A DNA stretch of 45,792 bases from Clostridiaceae bacterium (GTDB lineage: Bacteria > Bacillota > Clostridia > Acetivibrionales > Acetivibrionaceae). Position 1 is the first letter of the stretch, and each line of letters begins with the position of its first letter. Below, one piece after another: positions 8,843-16,753 of this stretch. Under the pieces are notes generated by a model. It saw only the letters and a program-made list of their open reading frames with translations, ran no database searches and was not told where the DNA came from. The position numbers were made by a program, and so were the translations under genes. Location: positions 1 through 45,792 of the forward strand of contig JAAYPF010000009.1 of assembly GCA_012519925.1 (NCBI GenBank), given 5' to 3'.

Positions 8843-9919
8843 ATGAATAAGGGTCTAAAGTTATTTTTGAGATTACTGCTTGTAATTGGAGGTACGATAT
8901 TAGGAGTTTTACTTTTTTTTAAATCCATTTTGTACATTGCACCTTTTCTAATAGCCTTTGCACTGTCATCTATAATGGAACCTCTAATTAAGTTCCTAAT
9001 GAAAAAGGTAAAGCTTAATAGAAAAGCATCAGCGATAATTTCGCTTTTACTTGTTATGCTAATTATTGGCTTAGTGTTGGCGTTTCTGATATCTAGAGTT
9101 TATCAGGAGGCTCTAAGTCTATCTGTAATAATACCCGAGTATTCTAAAAATATTTATGATAATGTTAAAGAGTATATTAGCAGGGGATCGGAAATTTACT
9201 TAAGACTCCCTGAAGAAGCCACCAAAAGTATTGAGGGAATGGTAGCAAATTTGACTTCAAATGTATCGGAAATAGGAAGCTCTTTTGCAAAAGGATTATT
9301 GAACACTGCGATATCTATTCCACAGGCAATAATTTTTGTTATTATTACTATGTTGTCAACGTTCTTTATGGCCTCGGACAGGGATAAAATTTATGAGTAT
9401 ATCAAATTAAACATTCCTGAAGATTGGGTCAACAATGTAATAACCATAAAAGACGATATGTTTGCAGCACTCTTTGGTTATATAAAAGCCCAGCTAATTC
9501 TTATGAGCATCACTTTTGTTGAACTAAGTATAGGCTTTGCCATTATAGGTGTAAAGCAGAATATACTCTTAGGATTGCTGATAAGTATTATAGATGCACT
9601 TCCCATTCTTGGAACGGGAGGGGTTTTGATTCCATGGGCAATATATAATTTTATTACACGCGATATTAGAATGGGAATTTCACTTATAATACTTTATGGC
9701 GTAGTATTGGTGGTAAGGCAGCTTATAGAACCAAAGGTTTTAGGTCAACAGATAGGATTACATCCTTTAGTGACTCTTCTATCAATGTATTTAGGTTTGA
9801 GAATATTTGGTTATATAGGAATGATAATTGGACCTATAACAATCTTACTCCTAAAAAACATAATTGGTGGATTATTTAAGAAAAAGTCCTTTAAAGAATA
9901 TGTAAAAGAGTGTAAATAA
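8843..9919 (+). CDS. ytvI: YtvI-type sporulation integral membrane protein (AI-2E transporter superfamily)
   Basis: A 358-residue polytopic membrane protein. Hydrophobic segments lie near residues 5-50, 58-85, 150-175 and then as a dense cluster from 205 to the end, the layout of the AI-2E/PerM superfamily. The paired N-terminal helices, the amphipathic middle region (about 90-150) and the length fit the YtvI branch, which is linked to sporulation in Firmicutes. The transported substrate is not known. GGAG at about 8834 lies well placed before the ATG. The gene converges with sigK, and the two share a bidirectional terminator. A general AI-2E exporter of another branch cannot be excluded. Confidence 0.75.
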   Translation: MNKGLKLFLRLLLVIGGTILGVLLFFKSILYIAPFLIAFALSSIMEPLIKFLMKKVKLNRKASAIISLLLVMLIIGLVLAFLISRVYQEALSLSVIIPEYSKNIYDNVKEYISRGSEIYLRLPEEATKSIEGMVANLTSNVSEIGSSFAKGLLNTAISIPQAIIFVIITMLSTFFMASDRDKIYEYIKLNIPEDWVNNVITIKDDMFAALFGYIKAQLILMSITFVELSIGFAIIGVKQNILLGLLISIIDALPILGTGGVLIPWAIYNFITRDIRMGISLIILYGVVLVVRQLIEPKVLGQQIGLHPLVTLLSMYLGLRIFGYIGMIIGPITILLLKNIIGGLFKKKSFKEYVKECK

Positions 9920-9926
9920 GTAAAAT

Positions 9927-9962
9927 AATCAGAAGGCTATTATGGATAGCCTTCTGATTTTA
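9927..9962. terminator. Bidirectional terminator between ytvI and sigK
   Basis: The perfect 14-base stem AATCAGAAGGCTAT/ATAGCCTTCTGATT has the loop TATGG. It is followed by TTTTAATT on the plus strand, with AT-rich sequence on the other side. The stem contains the sigK stop codon (9940-9942), so the converging genes share one compact terminator. Confidence 0.9.
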
Positions 9963-10650
9963 ATTCCTTACCTAGTTTTTTTATTGCTTTCTTTTCAATT
10001 CTTGATACATAGGATCTTGAAATACCTAGCATTTTTGCTATTTCTCGTTGAGTTTTACTTGTACCATTTAAAAGGCCATACCTGAGTTCTAAAACCACTT
10101 TTTCCCTATTCTTAAGTACCAGCTTCATTTTATTGTATAAACGTTTAACCTGCATTTTTAGTTCAACTTCTTCAACAACCGATTCAGCTTCGTTTCCAAT
10201 TACGTCAATAAGAGCTATTTCATTTCCTTCACGGTCAATGCCAATAGGATCCTGAAGAGAGACTTCACTTTGAATTTTTCTGTTGGACCTGATTTGCATC
10301 AAAATTTCATTTTCGATGCATCGGGCAGCATAGGTGGCTAGTCGGGTTCCTTTTTCGTGGTTAAAGGTGGCAATTGCTTTTATGAGCCCTATTGTTCCGA
10401 TGGAGATAAGGTCATCGGAATCACCTACTGTAGAGTTGTACTTTTTTACAATGTGAGCTACAAGCCTTAAATTTCTTTCGATAAGGATATTCCTCGCTTC
10501 TTCGCTACCTTCTTTAAGCATATTAATATAGTGTTTCTCTTCCTCTGGACTTAGTGGCTGTGGGAATGAATTTACACTGGATACATACCCAAAAAGGAAA
10601 AATATGTTTTTTATTGTTTCAAATAGTAGTGTGCAAGCTATTGTAAACAA
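9940..10650 (-). CDS. sigK: RNA polymerase sporulation sigma factor SigK (pro-sigma-K)
   Basis: This is the mother-cell sigma factor for late sporulation. The 236 residues begin with a hydrophobic pro-segment (FETIKNIFFLFGYV, about 10-23), the type that SpoIVFB removes in Bacillus. The region 2 core follows (NLRLVAHIVKKYN, DDLISIGTIGLIKAI, RLATYAARCIENEILMQIR), then the region 4 helix-turn-helix (REIAKMLGISRSYVSRIEKKA). The gene is one uninterrupted frame, with no excisable skin-type element splitting it as in Bacillus subtilis and Clostridioides difficile. The start is TTG, fixed by a perfect GGAGGTG nine bases upstream. The gene converges with ytvI. Confidence 0.93.
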   Translation of the reverse strand: MFTIACTLLFETIKNIFFLFGYVSSVNSFPQPLSPEEEKHYINMLKEGSEEARNILIERNLRLVAHIVKKYNSTVGDSDDLISIGTIGLIKAIATFNHEKGTRLATYAARCIENEILMQIRSNRKIQSEVSLQDPIGIDREGNEIALIDVIGNEAESVVEEVELKMQVKRLYNKMKLVLKNREKVVLELRYGLLNGTSKTQREIAKMLGISRSYVSRIEKKAIKKLGKELKSEGYP

Positions 10651-10684
10651 GGTAAGGCACCTCCGATAAATAGGCTACCTTTTA

Positions 10685-10692
10685 ATTATATG
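10685..10692 (-). promoter_or_regulatory. Possible sigma-E-type -10 element of sigK
   Basis: On the minus strand CATATAAT lies about 35 bases before the sigK TTG start and resembles the mother-cell sigma-E -10 (CATACAAT-like). The matching -35 is unconvincing. Sigma-E control of sigK is established in Bacillus and is inferred here. Confidence 0.3.
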
Positions 10693-10810
10693 AGTTTTGT
10701 TTTTAATAGGTGCAAGTACATATGTAAATTTTTTATATTTAAAAAATTATCAATATGCGATATGAATTTAGAGTTTAATTTTGGTTTAATTTGGATTGTG
10801 TAGATTAATA

Positions 10811-10842
10811 TTGACACTATACCACATTAATTTAAATATAAA
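10811..10842 (+). promoter_or_regulatory. Promoter of the exported His-rich protein gene
   Basis: A perfect -35 TTGACA (10811-10816) is followed by the AT-rich TAAATATAAA. Possible -10 boxes are AAATAT at a 17-base spacing or TATAAA at 20 bases. Confidence 0.5.
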
Positions 10843-10898
10843 ATATTCTAAGATGGTTATATTAAAAAAGAGAATAGATTATTTAAGGAGATGTGAAA

Positions 10899-11468
10899 AT
10901 GAAGATATCGAAAATATTTTTAGCTACTGTTATTTCAGTAAATCTTTTTACTTTAGCGGCGTTTGCTGCTCCAACTCTTTCACAGCCGACAAAACCGGTT
11001 AAAACTGACAAAAGCGATATGGAGAATACGAGGGATAAGGATTTCCACCTTGATCATAAGAAATGTAGAAAGGGGAAATGCTCTGAAGAGTTTAAAGATC
11101 CTATAAAGTCGTTGAAAGTTAGGAAGGAGAAAATTATAAAGCTTGAGAAAGAAGGAAAAATTTCAAAGGAAGAAGCAGACAAAAAAATTAAAAAAATCGA
11201 TTCAAAAATTAAAGGAATTGAGGAGTTTAATAAGCTTACAGTAGAACAAAAGAGAGAAAAGATAATTGAGAAATTTAAAGAAGTTATGGCTTCACAAGTA
11301 AAGGATGGTAAAATATCGCAAGAAAAGGCTAATGAGTTGATTTCCGAATACACAAAAAAGATACAAGAATGGGATGGAAATGGAATGCCTAAATTTTACT
11401 ACAAACAACACAATAAAGGACATAATAAAGAACATAATAAACAACACAATAAAGAATTTAAGCAATAG
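10899..11468 (+). CDS. Exported Lys/Glu-rich protein with His-rich tail (DUF2680-like)
   Basis: A 189-residue protein of unknown function. The N-terminus is a typical signal peptide (MKISKIFLAT, then a hydrophobic core, with likely cleavage near AFA-AP at residues 23-24). The mature part is highly charged. Residues of about 65-150 form helices with two similar segments, LEKEGKISKEEADKKI and VKDGKISQEKANELI, which resemble the DUF2680 repeat. The last 18 residues repeat HNK (KGHNKEHNKQHNKE) and could bind metal ions. ATG 10899 is chosen over the in-frame GTG 10893 because AAGGAG (10885-10890) is 8 bases before the ATG and only 2 before the GTG. It is monocistronic, with its own promoter and terminator. 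Confidence 0.75.
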   Translation: MKISKIFLATVISVNLFTLAAFAAPTLSQPTKPVKTDKSDMENTRDKDFHLDHKKCRKGKCSEEFKDPIKSLKVRKEKIIKLEKEGKISKEEADKKIKKIDSKIKGIEEFNKLTVEQKREKIIEKFKEVMASQVKDGKISQEKANELISEYTKKIQEWDGNGMPKFYYKQHNKGHNKEHNKQHNKEFKQ

Positions 11469-11492
11469 TTCTGTTTCGAAATAACTAAGAAC

Positions 11493-11536
11493 GCCGGGCT
11501 TAATTCTTGTTTGTTACAAGCTTACAACAGCCCGGC
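11493..11536. terminator. Hairpin terminator between convergent genes
   Basis: GCCGGGCT (11493-11500) pairs with AGCCCGGC (11529-11536). The 28-base loop can itself fold partly (TTGTTAC/GCTTACAA region). It lies between the convergent His-rich gene and the PBP gene. The T run is weak (AATTTAATC), but the GC-rich stem is unusually strong for this AT-rich DNA. Confidence 0.65.
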
Positions 11537-11545
11537 AATTTAATC

Positions 11546-13201
11546 TTATAGCCCCTTAATGAGAATATCCCTAGCTATTTCTTCAAATATTGGGGCTGCA
11601 ATTGAACCTCCACTTTTTCCGTTTTCGATAAAAACTGCAACAGAATACCTTGGGTTCAATCTTGGGAAGTATCCAGCAAACCAAGCGTGGACTATTTTTT
11701 CGCCATTTATATACTGTCCAGTTTCAGCACTACCAGTTTTAGCTGCTGCACCACCGTATTCATCAAGGTTTGCTTTTATTCCTGTTCCGCTTATTGTTAC
11801 TTTTTCCATAAGATATTTAATTTTATCACAAATATCCTTTGAAAGAATTCTCTCACCCTTGTCAAACCTTACCACCTTAAGGGTATTATTAGAGGAATCT
11901 ATAATGGAATCCACTATATTTACTCTGTTTTTTATACCTCCATTGGCAATTGTTGCAATCATGTCAGCTACCTGGAGGGGAGTTGCAAGTATATCCCCTT
12001 GTCCAATAGAAATGTTGGCAATATCTCCATAGGAAAAGTGTTTTTTTGTATCAGGAAGGTGGCCTGATGATTCATCAACTCCATGTTCATTAACACCCGT
12101 AAAATTGTCGAAACCGAACTTTCTGGCTGTATTAATGATATTGATATGACCAGTTTTTATACCAAGTTCGATGAAATAGGGGTTACAAGAAGAGGCAAAA
12201 GCTTCTTCAAGGCTAATAAGTCCATGTCCGCCTTTTGCATAGGAGGAGCATTTAAATTCCTTATCACCTAAAGTGATATATCCAGGGCAAAAGTAGTTCA
12301 TATTTGGATCGATCCCATTTTCATAAGAACTAGCCAATACTATAATTTTAAATATTGAACCGAGATTGTAGGAGGCAACAGCTCTATTAAATAGTTCTTT
12401 ATCGGTACTGTCTAAGTATTTTTCAATATTATTAGGATTATAGTCTGGTTTGCTTACCATGGCAACAATATCACCGCTTACTACATCTTCAATAACTACT
12501 GCACCTTTAAGTCCACTTTTTTTTAGGACATTTTCAGCAGTTTTCTGTATATGATAGTTTAAAGTGAGTTTTACATTAAGTTGATTAGAGTCCTTCGGTT
12601 CAATAAATCTATACCCAAGACCAGTAACAAGGTTGTCTTTTGCGTCGGTGACGACTCCAACACTGCTATTGGAATTAAGTTTTAGAGTGTCTTGGAAGTG
12701 CTTCTCAATTCCAGTATTTCCAGTATTGTCTATTTTGTTTATATAACCTGTTACATGTTTAGCAACAGATTGGTCGTCATATCTTTTGAGAGAATAGATA
12801 AAGGAAATTCCTTGAGTTTTTATTTTATCTAAAGAATCTTTTTGAAATTGCGAACAAGGAACGATAATTGGATCTTTTTTAAATTCAATTTCTCGTTTTA
12901 GTTTATTAGCTTCAAGGTTAAGTATTTTTGATATGCTTGCGATTTCGCTAGTTTTTTCCCATAAATAAAGAGGCTTTATAACGCAAAAAATTTCTTTAGT
13001 TCTATTGGTCAAAGGTATCATATTTCTATCAAGTATGTTTCCCCGCGGAACATCAATACTTTTTTCGGATACTCTTTGAGCGTTAGCCGATAATGATAAT
13101 TTTTTACCGGCATATATTTGTAAATAAAAGAGTCTTAAACCAAGTATAGAGATTGATATTGTAAAAAAAACAAGCAGAAAGCATGTTCTTTTAATATGCA
13201 T
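11546..13201 (-). CDS. Class B penicillin-binding protein (D,D-transpeptidase)
   Basis: A 551-residue peptidoglycan cross-linking enzyme. It has one N-terminal membrane anchor (about 7-26) followed by the PBP dimer-type segment with DVPRGNILDRN near 51. The transpeptidase domain carries all three motifs: SIFK with nucleophile Ser282, SCN in ASSCNPYF near 336, and KTGS with Lys488. It is shorter than SpoVD/PBP2x-type enzymes because there is no C-terminal PASTA region, so it resembles the PbpA/PBP2 branch. A strong AGGAGG precedes the ATG by about seven bases. It is co-oriented with typA-mltG-trmR-U32 but separated from them by 376 bases, so it may be expressed on its own. A role in spore wall or elongation cannot be told from sequence. 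Confidence 0.88.
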   Translation of the reverse strand: MHIKRTCFLLVFFTISISILGLRLFYLQIYAGKKLSLSANAQRVSEKSIDVPRGNILDRNMIPLTNRTKEIFCVIKPLYLWEKTSEIASISKILNLEANKLKREIEFKKDPIIVPCSQFQKDSLDKIKTQGISFIYSLKRYDDQSVAKHVTGYINKIDNTGNTGIEKHFQDTLKLNSNSSVGVVTDAKDNLVTGLGYRFIEPKDSNQLNVKLTLNYHIQKTAENVLKKSGLKGAVVIEDVVSGDIVAMVSKPDYNPNNIEKYLDSTDKELFNRAVASYNLGSIFKIIVLASSYENGIDPNMNYFCPGYITLGDKEFKCSSYAKGGHGLISLEEAFASSCNPYFIELGIKTGHINIINTARKFGFDNFTGVNEHGVDESSGHLPDTKKHFSYGDIANISIGQGDILATPLQVADMIATIANGGIKNRVNIVDSIIDSSNNTLKVVRFDKGERILSKDICDKIKYLMEKVTISGTGIKANLDEYGGAAAKTGSAETGQYINGEKIVHAWFAGYFPRLNPRYSVAVFIENGKSGGSIAAPIFEEIARDILIKGL

Positions 13202-13577
13202 AAGTACTTCCTCCTAAATTGCGTTATTAGAGTACAAGAAATTATGGTAAATCATAGAAAGTAATTTAATCATAATTTTATTAAGATGGATACCGTACAA
13301 AACCTATTTATTGTTAAGTGTTGCATATATAAAATTATTCCAATAAAACTGGTTTCTATACGATTTCCTAAGAGGAATTATATAAGAATAAGGGGAAGAC
13401 TTTAAAATACTATGTTAACGTCCTTAGTTGGTCACTAATTATTAATAATTTAAATCAGTGAAATAGGTTACTTTATTCAAGCAATCCCATTACACTGATT
13501 GAAGGATTTTTGATAAGTACTATTTGTGTAGCGAAAAAGATTTTGTAAAAGCTAATGAAGTTAAATAAATCGCTAAA
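13202..13577. other. Intergenic region upstream of the PBP gene
   Basis: No coding sequence is apparent. AATCAGTG (13453-13460) and CACTGATT (13493-13500) form an inverted repeat with a 32-base loop, which could be a weak terminator after the U32 gene. Near the PBP gene only the Shine-Dalgarno AGGAGG is clear, and no confident promoter was recognised on the minus strand. Confidence 0.5.
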
Positions 13578-14798
13578 TTATTTTCTTCTTAGTATTGTAT
13601 AGGGGACAACTGCTTGTTTCATAGGCATATAGACTATCATCTGGGGATGAGGTGCACTATCAATTTCTTCACCATCAATATTTTTCATAGAGTCTATGGT
13701 TTGTACGAAAAAATCTCCTTCGGGATTCACTACCTCAATTTCTTCACCTACAAACATTCGGTTTCTTTGTTCTATTTTTGCAATGCTAGTGCTAGGGTTA
13801 TATTCCAATACAACCCCTATAAAATCATAATCTCTTATATAAGAGCTGGTATGATATATTTGAGTTTCAGAGGAGGGCTTTTCAAAATAAAAGCCTGATG
13901 TAAATTCACGATGGCTTGCTTTAGATACTTCCTCAAGCCATTTAGTATCAAACCTGTAATTTGGACCCATTTCATAATAGGAGTCCAGTGCTTGCCGATA
14001 TGCCTTTACAACAGTTGCAACATAGTAAGCACTTTTCATTCGACCTTCAATTTTAAGACTTGTCACTCCTGCATTTATTATACTAGGTAAGTATTCAATC
14101 ATACAAAGATCACGGGAATTAAAAATAAAAGTACCTCTTTCGTTTTCATACACAGGGAAATATTCTCCCGGTCTTTTTTCCTCTACAAGATGATACTGCC
14201 AGCGACAGGGATGGGCACAAAGACCGCGATTGGAATCCCTGCCAGTCATATAATTGCTCAGTAAGCATCTCCCGGAATAGGAAATGCACATTGCACCATG
14301 AATAAAAATTTCCAACTCAAGGTCTGAGGAAGTTTTTTTACGAATTTCGCTTATTTCATTTATAGAAAGCTCTCTAGCTAAGACAATTCTTTTTACACCT
14401 TGATCATACCAGAATTTTGCACTCATGTAGTTGGTGTTGTTTGCCTGCGTACTTAAGTGTATTTCCATGTTAGGGGAAATCTGCTTGACTAAAGCAAATA
14501 CTCCAGGATCGGATAAAATAATAGCGTCAACACCAAGCTCTGTTATGGTACGAACATAATTTGGAATTCCAGAGAAATCATCATTGTGGGGAATAATGTT
14601 CATAGTAACATATACCTTTTTACCCCTACTGTGAGCAAAATCAAGTGCTTCAATAAGCTGTTCCCTTGTGAAGTTATCGGCATTTGCTCTAAGTCCGAAT
14701 TCTTCTCCTCCGAGATATACTGCATCGGCACCATATATTATTGCCATTTTTAATTTTTCTAGATTACCGGCTGGTGCTAGTAATTCAACTTTTTCCAT
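13578..14798 (-). CDS. Peptidase U32 family protein, probable tRNA uridine-34 hydroxylation protein (TrhP/YrrO-like)
   Basis: A 406-residue U32 family member. The N-terminus ELLAPAGNLEKLKMAI and YGADAVYLGG are hallmark motifs. The signature around residues 168-200 carries four conserved cysteines (171, 178, 194, 198), which in TrhP are thought to hold an iron-sulfur cluster. Despite the family name, the best-studied members (TrhP, YrrN/YrrO) make 5-hydroxyuridine at tRNA position 34, using prephenate-derived chemistry, and RlhA hydroxylates 23S rRNA. The gene starts 15 bases after the stop of the TrmR-like methyltransferase gene, which performs the next step. Bacillus has two adjacent copies here and this genome shows one. 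GGAG precedes the ATG. Confidence 0.88.
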   Translation of the reverse strand: MEKVELLAPAGNLEKLKMAIIYGADAVYLGGEEFGLRANADNFTREQLIEALDFAHSRGKKVYVTMNIIPHNDDFSGIPNYVRTITELGVDAIILSDPGVFALVKQISPNMEIHLSTQANNTNYMSAKFWYDQGVKRIVLARELSINEISEIRKKTSSDLELEIFIHGAMCISYSGRCLLSNYMTGRDSNRGLCAHPCRWQYHLVEEKRPGEYFPVYENERGTFIFNSRDLCMIEYLPSIINAGVTSLKIEGRMKSAYYVATVVKAYRQALDSYYEMGPNYRFDTKWLEEVSKASHREFTSGFYFEKPSSETQIYHTSSYIRDYDFIGVVLEYNPSTSIAKIEQRNRMFVGEEIEVVNPEGDFFVQTIDSMKNIDGEEIDSAPHPQMIVYMPMKQAVVPYTILRRK

Positions 14799-14813
14799 AG
14801 AATTTTCTCCTAA

Positions 14814-15452
14814 CTATTTTTTATAGCTTAAAGCAACTCCATCACCAATTGGTATTATACTCGTTTCTAGGTCTTCGGAGTTACATAATGTATCAAGATA
14901 GAATCTTAAACGTTTTACTATTGTTTTTTTTCTTCTTACCACTAGGTCATCACTTGCAATCATTCCCTTGTATAGAATGTTGTCGGAAATGAGTAAGCCA
15001 GTAGGGGAGAGAAGCCGCAAACACTCTGGTAGAAACTCTGGATACTGTCCTTTTGCAGCATCGAGGAAAACAATATCATACTGTTTATTCAAGCATTTTA
15101 AAACTTCTAAGGCATCTCCAGTAATAATATTTATAACATCCTCAAGCTTGGCCTTTTTTATATTATCTTTAGCACGTTCAACCATCAATTCATATCTTTC
15201 TATAGTATCTATTTTGCCGTCAGTGTCTAAAATTTGTGAAAGCAAAATAGAGGAATAGCCTATGGCAGTTCCAAGTTCAAGGATGCGTTTGGGCTTTTTT
15301 AGTATTCCTAGCACTTGAAGTAGCTTTGCTACTTCGGGGTGTACTATAGGAACATGATTTTCCTTTGCAAATTCTTCAAGCTCTTTGAGTATTCCTTCGC
15401 TTTTTTTTATTGTATTGCGAATGTATTCGTTTATGTATTCGTAGCAAATCAT
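14814..15452 (-). CDS. trmR: O-methyltransferase, probable tRNA 5-hydroxyuridine methyltransferase TrmR
   Basis: A 212-residue SAM-dependent methyltransferase of the class I fold. Motif I is LELGTAIGYSS at 58-68, IDTIERYE follows as motif II, and VFLDAAKGQYPEF carries the metal/substrate Asp typical of the catechol-O-methyltransferase-like family. The orthologue in Bacillus, YrrM/TrmR, methylates 5-hydroxyuridine 34 to 5-methoxyuridine. The assignment rests strongly on the conserved order mltG (yrrL), yrrM, yrrN/yrrO, which is kept here. GAGG lies just before the ATG, and a hairpin with a short T run sits immediately upstream. Confidence 0.85.
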   Translation of the reverse strand: MICYEYINEYIRNTIKKSEGILKELEEFAKENHVPIVHPEVAKLLQVLGILKKPKRILELGTAIGYSSILLSQILDTDGKIDTIERYELMVERAKDNIKKAKLEDVINIITGDALEVLKCLNKQYDIVFLDAAKGQYPEFLPECLRLLSPTGLLISDNILYKGMIASDDLVVRRKKTIVKRLRFYLDTLCNSEDLETSIIPIGDGVALSYKK

Positions 15453-15471
15453 AATCTATCCGTCCTCATAA

Positions 15472-15500
15472 AAATTGTGAGGTTTTGAACCTCACAATTT
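15472..15500 (-). terminator. Hairpin between mltG and trmR (terminator or attenuator)
   Basis: A perfect 13-base stem (AAATTGTGAGGTT with AACCTCACAATTT) has a 3-base loop and is followed on the minus strand by TTATG. It begins 3 bases after the mltG stop and ends only about 10 bases before the trmR Shine-Dalgarno sequence. It may therefore set the mltG to trmR expression ratio rather than fully stop transcription. Confidence 0.75.
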
Positions 15501-15503
15501 AAT

Positions 15504-16646
15504 CTATTCTTCAACTTCAATTTCTTCTTCCTCTTTGTCATCAATGTACTTTTTCTTGGCGGCTTCATGTTCGCTCAAAGTTTTAGAGAACTGATGGCTG
15601 CCATCACCCCTTGCAACAAAATAATAATAACCAGTTCCTTCTTCAGGATACAATGCAGCTTCAATTGATGCAAGTCCTGGATTACATATCGGTCCAGGAG
15701 GTAGTCCTTCATATACATAGGTATTGTATGGATGATCAATTTTTGTGTCGTTTTCAGTAAGATACTCTTTTATCTTTCCCTCTTTATTATAGATAATATA
15801 CTGAATTGTTGCATCGGTCTGTAATTTTTTTAGTGAAGGGTCTTTACTCTTAAGTCTGTTGTGGAAAACACTGGAAATGATGGGTTTCTCTTCAGGTAGA
15901 GTAGCTTCTTTCTCAATTATTGATGCTAAAGTTATTATTTGGTCAACAGTCATATTTAGTTCTTTAGCTCTAGCATAATAATCCAATTTAAACTTTGTAT
16001 CGAAGTTGTCTAAAAACTTAGTTATTATTTCCCGATCAGTTGAGAGGGGATCAAAAAAGTAAGTGTCAGGGAATAAATAGCCTTCTAACTTGTTTTCTCT
16101 GTCAGGAATTTGTTCAACAAATTTGTAGTCAAATTTTTCTGTATTCATTGATTTTATGAAAGCTTCTTTTTCAATTAGTTTATTATCACTAAGTGTGTTT
16201 AACAGCTGATCTAAATAATAGTCTTCACGTATTGTAACATTGATGCTGACAGGATTGCTAGAAAGTACTCTCATTAACTGATCATAGCTTAGTTCTTTAC
16301 TAACAATATGTTTTCCTGACATAAATGTGCCATCATATCCGTTTATTTTAGATTGCAACTTAAATATTGATGGCCATTCAATAATGCCGTTTTCTCTTAA
16401 TATATTAGCGATATCAGAAGTACTTGAGCCACGTGGAATTGTAATTTCAACACCAGTTGTGGGGGCAATACTGACCTCAAGCTCTTCATCGGCTAAACTC
16501 TCTTTTTTTAAGACATAACTGTAGGACGCAATAAAGGTCACAGTAAAGAGAGTGGTAAATACCAATAAATATACTAAAAAGTACTTAAGTTTAGACCTTT
16601 TTTGTCTTGCTTTTCGTTTTTTTGTACTGCTCTTTTTTGACGCCAT
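15504..16646 (-). CDS. mltG: Endolytic murein transglycosylase MltG
   Basis: A 380-residue membrane-anchored lytic transglycosylase that cuts nascent glycan strands and works with the elongation machinery. It has a Lys/Arg-rich cytosolic tail (1-22), one transmembrane helix (about 23-43), a LysM-like segment and then the YceG fold. LEGYLFPDTY lies at 187-196 and ASIIEKEA holds the catalytic Glu (about 245). The C-terminus is Glu-rich. ATG 16646 is preferred over the in-frame GTG 16658: a GGTGAT element lies about six bases before the ATG, while no Shine-Dalgarno precedes the GTG. The MASKKSSTKK start is also typical. It sits between typA and trmR on the same strand. Confidence 0.92.
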   Translation of the reverse strand: MASKKSSTKKRKARQKRSKLKYFLVYLLVFTTLFTVTFIASYSYVLKKESLADEELEVSIAPTTGVEITIPRGSSTSDIANILRENGIIEWPSIFKLQSKINGYDGTFMSGKHIVSKELSYDQLMRVLSSNPVSINVTIREDYYLDQLLNTLSDNKLIEKEAFIKSMNTEKFDYKFVEQIPDRENKLEGYLFPDTYFFDPLSTDREIITKFLDNFDTKFKLDYYARAKELNMTVDQIITLASIIEKEATLPEEKPIISSVFHNRLKSKDPSLKKLQTDATIQYIIYNKEGKIKEYLTENDTKIDHPYNTYVYEGLPPGPICNPGLASIEAALYPEEGTGYYYFVARGDGSHQFSKTLSEHEAAKKKYIDDKEEEEIEVEE

Positions 16647-16753
16647 TAAAATCACCACTTCAATTAAGGAATATACTACTTCCGATTAATAATTTTTAAA
16701 AGAACTAAAAATATGCCTTCTGCATTTTGTGTAGGTCATACAATTTCAGGGTT

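Noticed and set aside
10796-11002. Alternative 68-codon frame overlapping the start of the exported protein gene
   Set aside because: It covers the promoter of the real gene, has no ribosome binding site and reads through the signal peptide in another frame.
11559-12032. 157-codon plus-strand open frame inside the PBP gene
   Set aside because: Antisense to the transpeptidase domain that carries all three active-site motifs.
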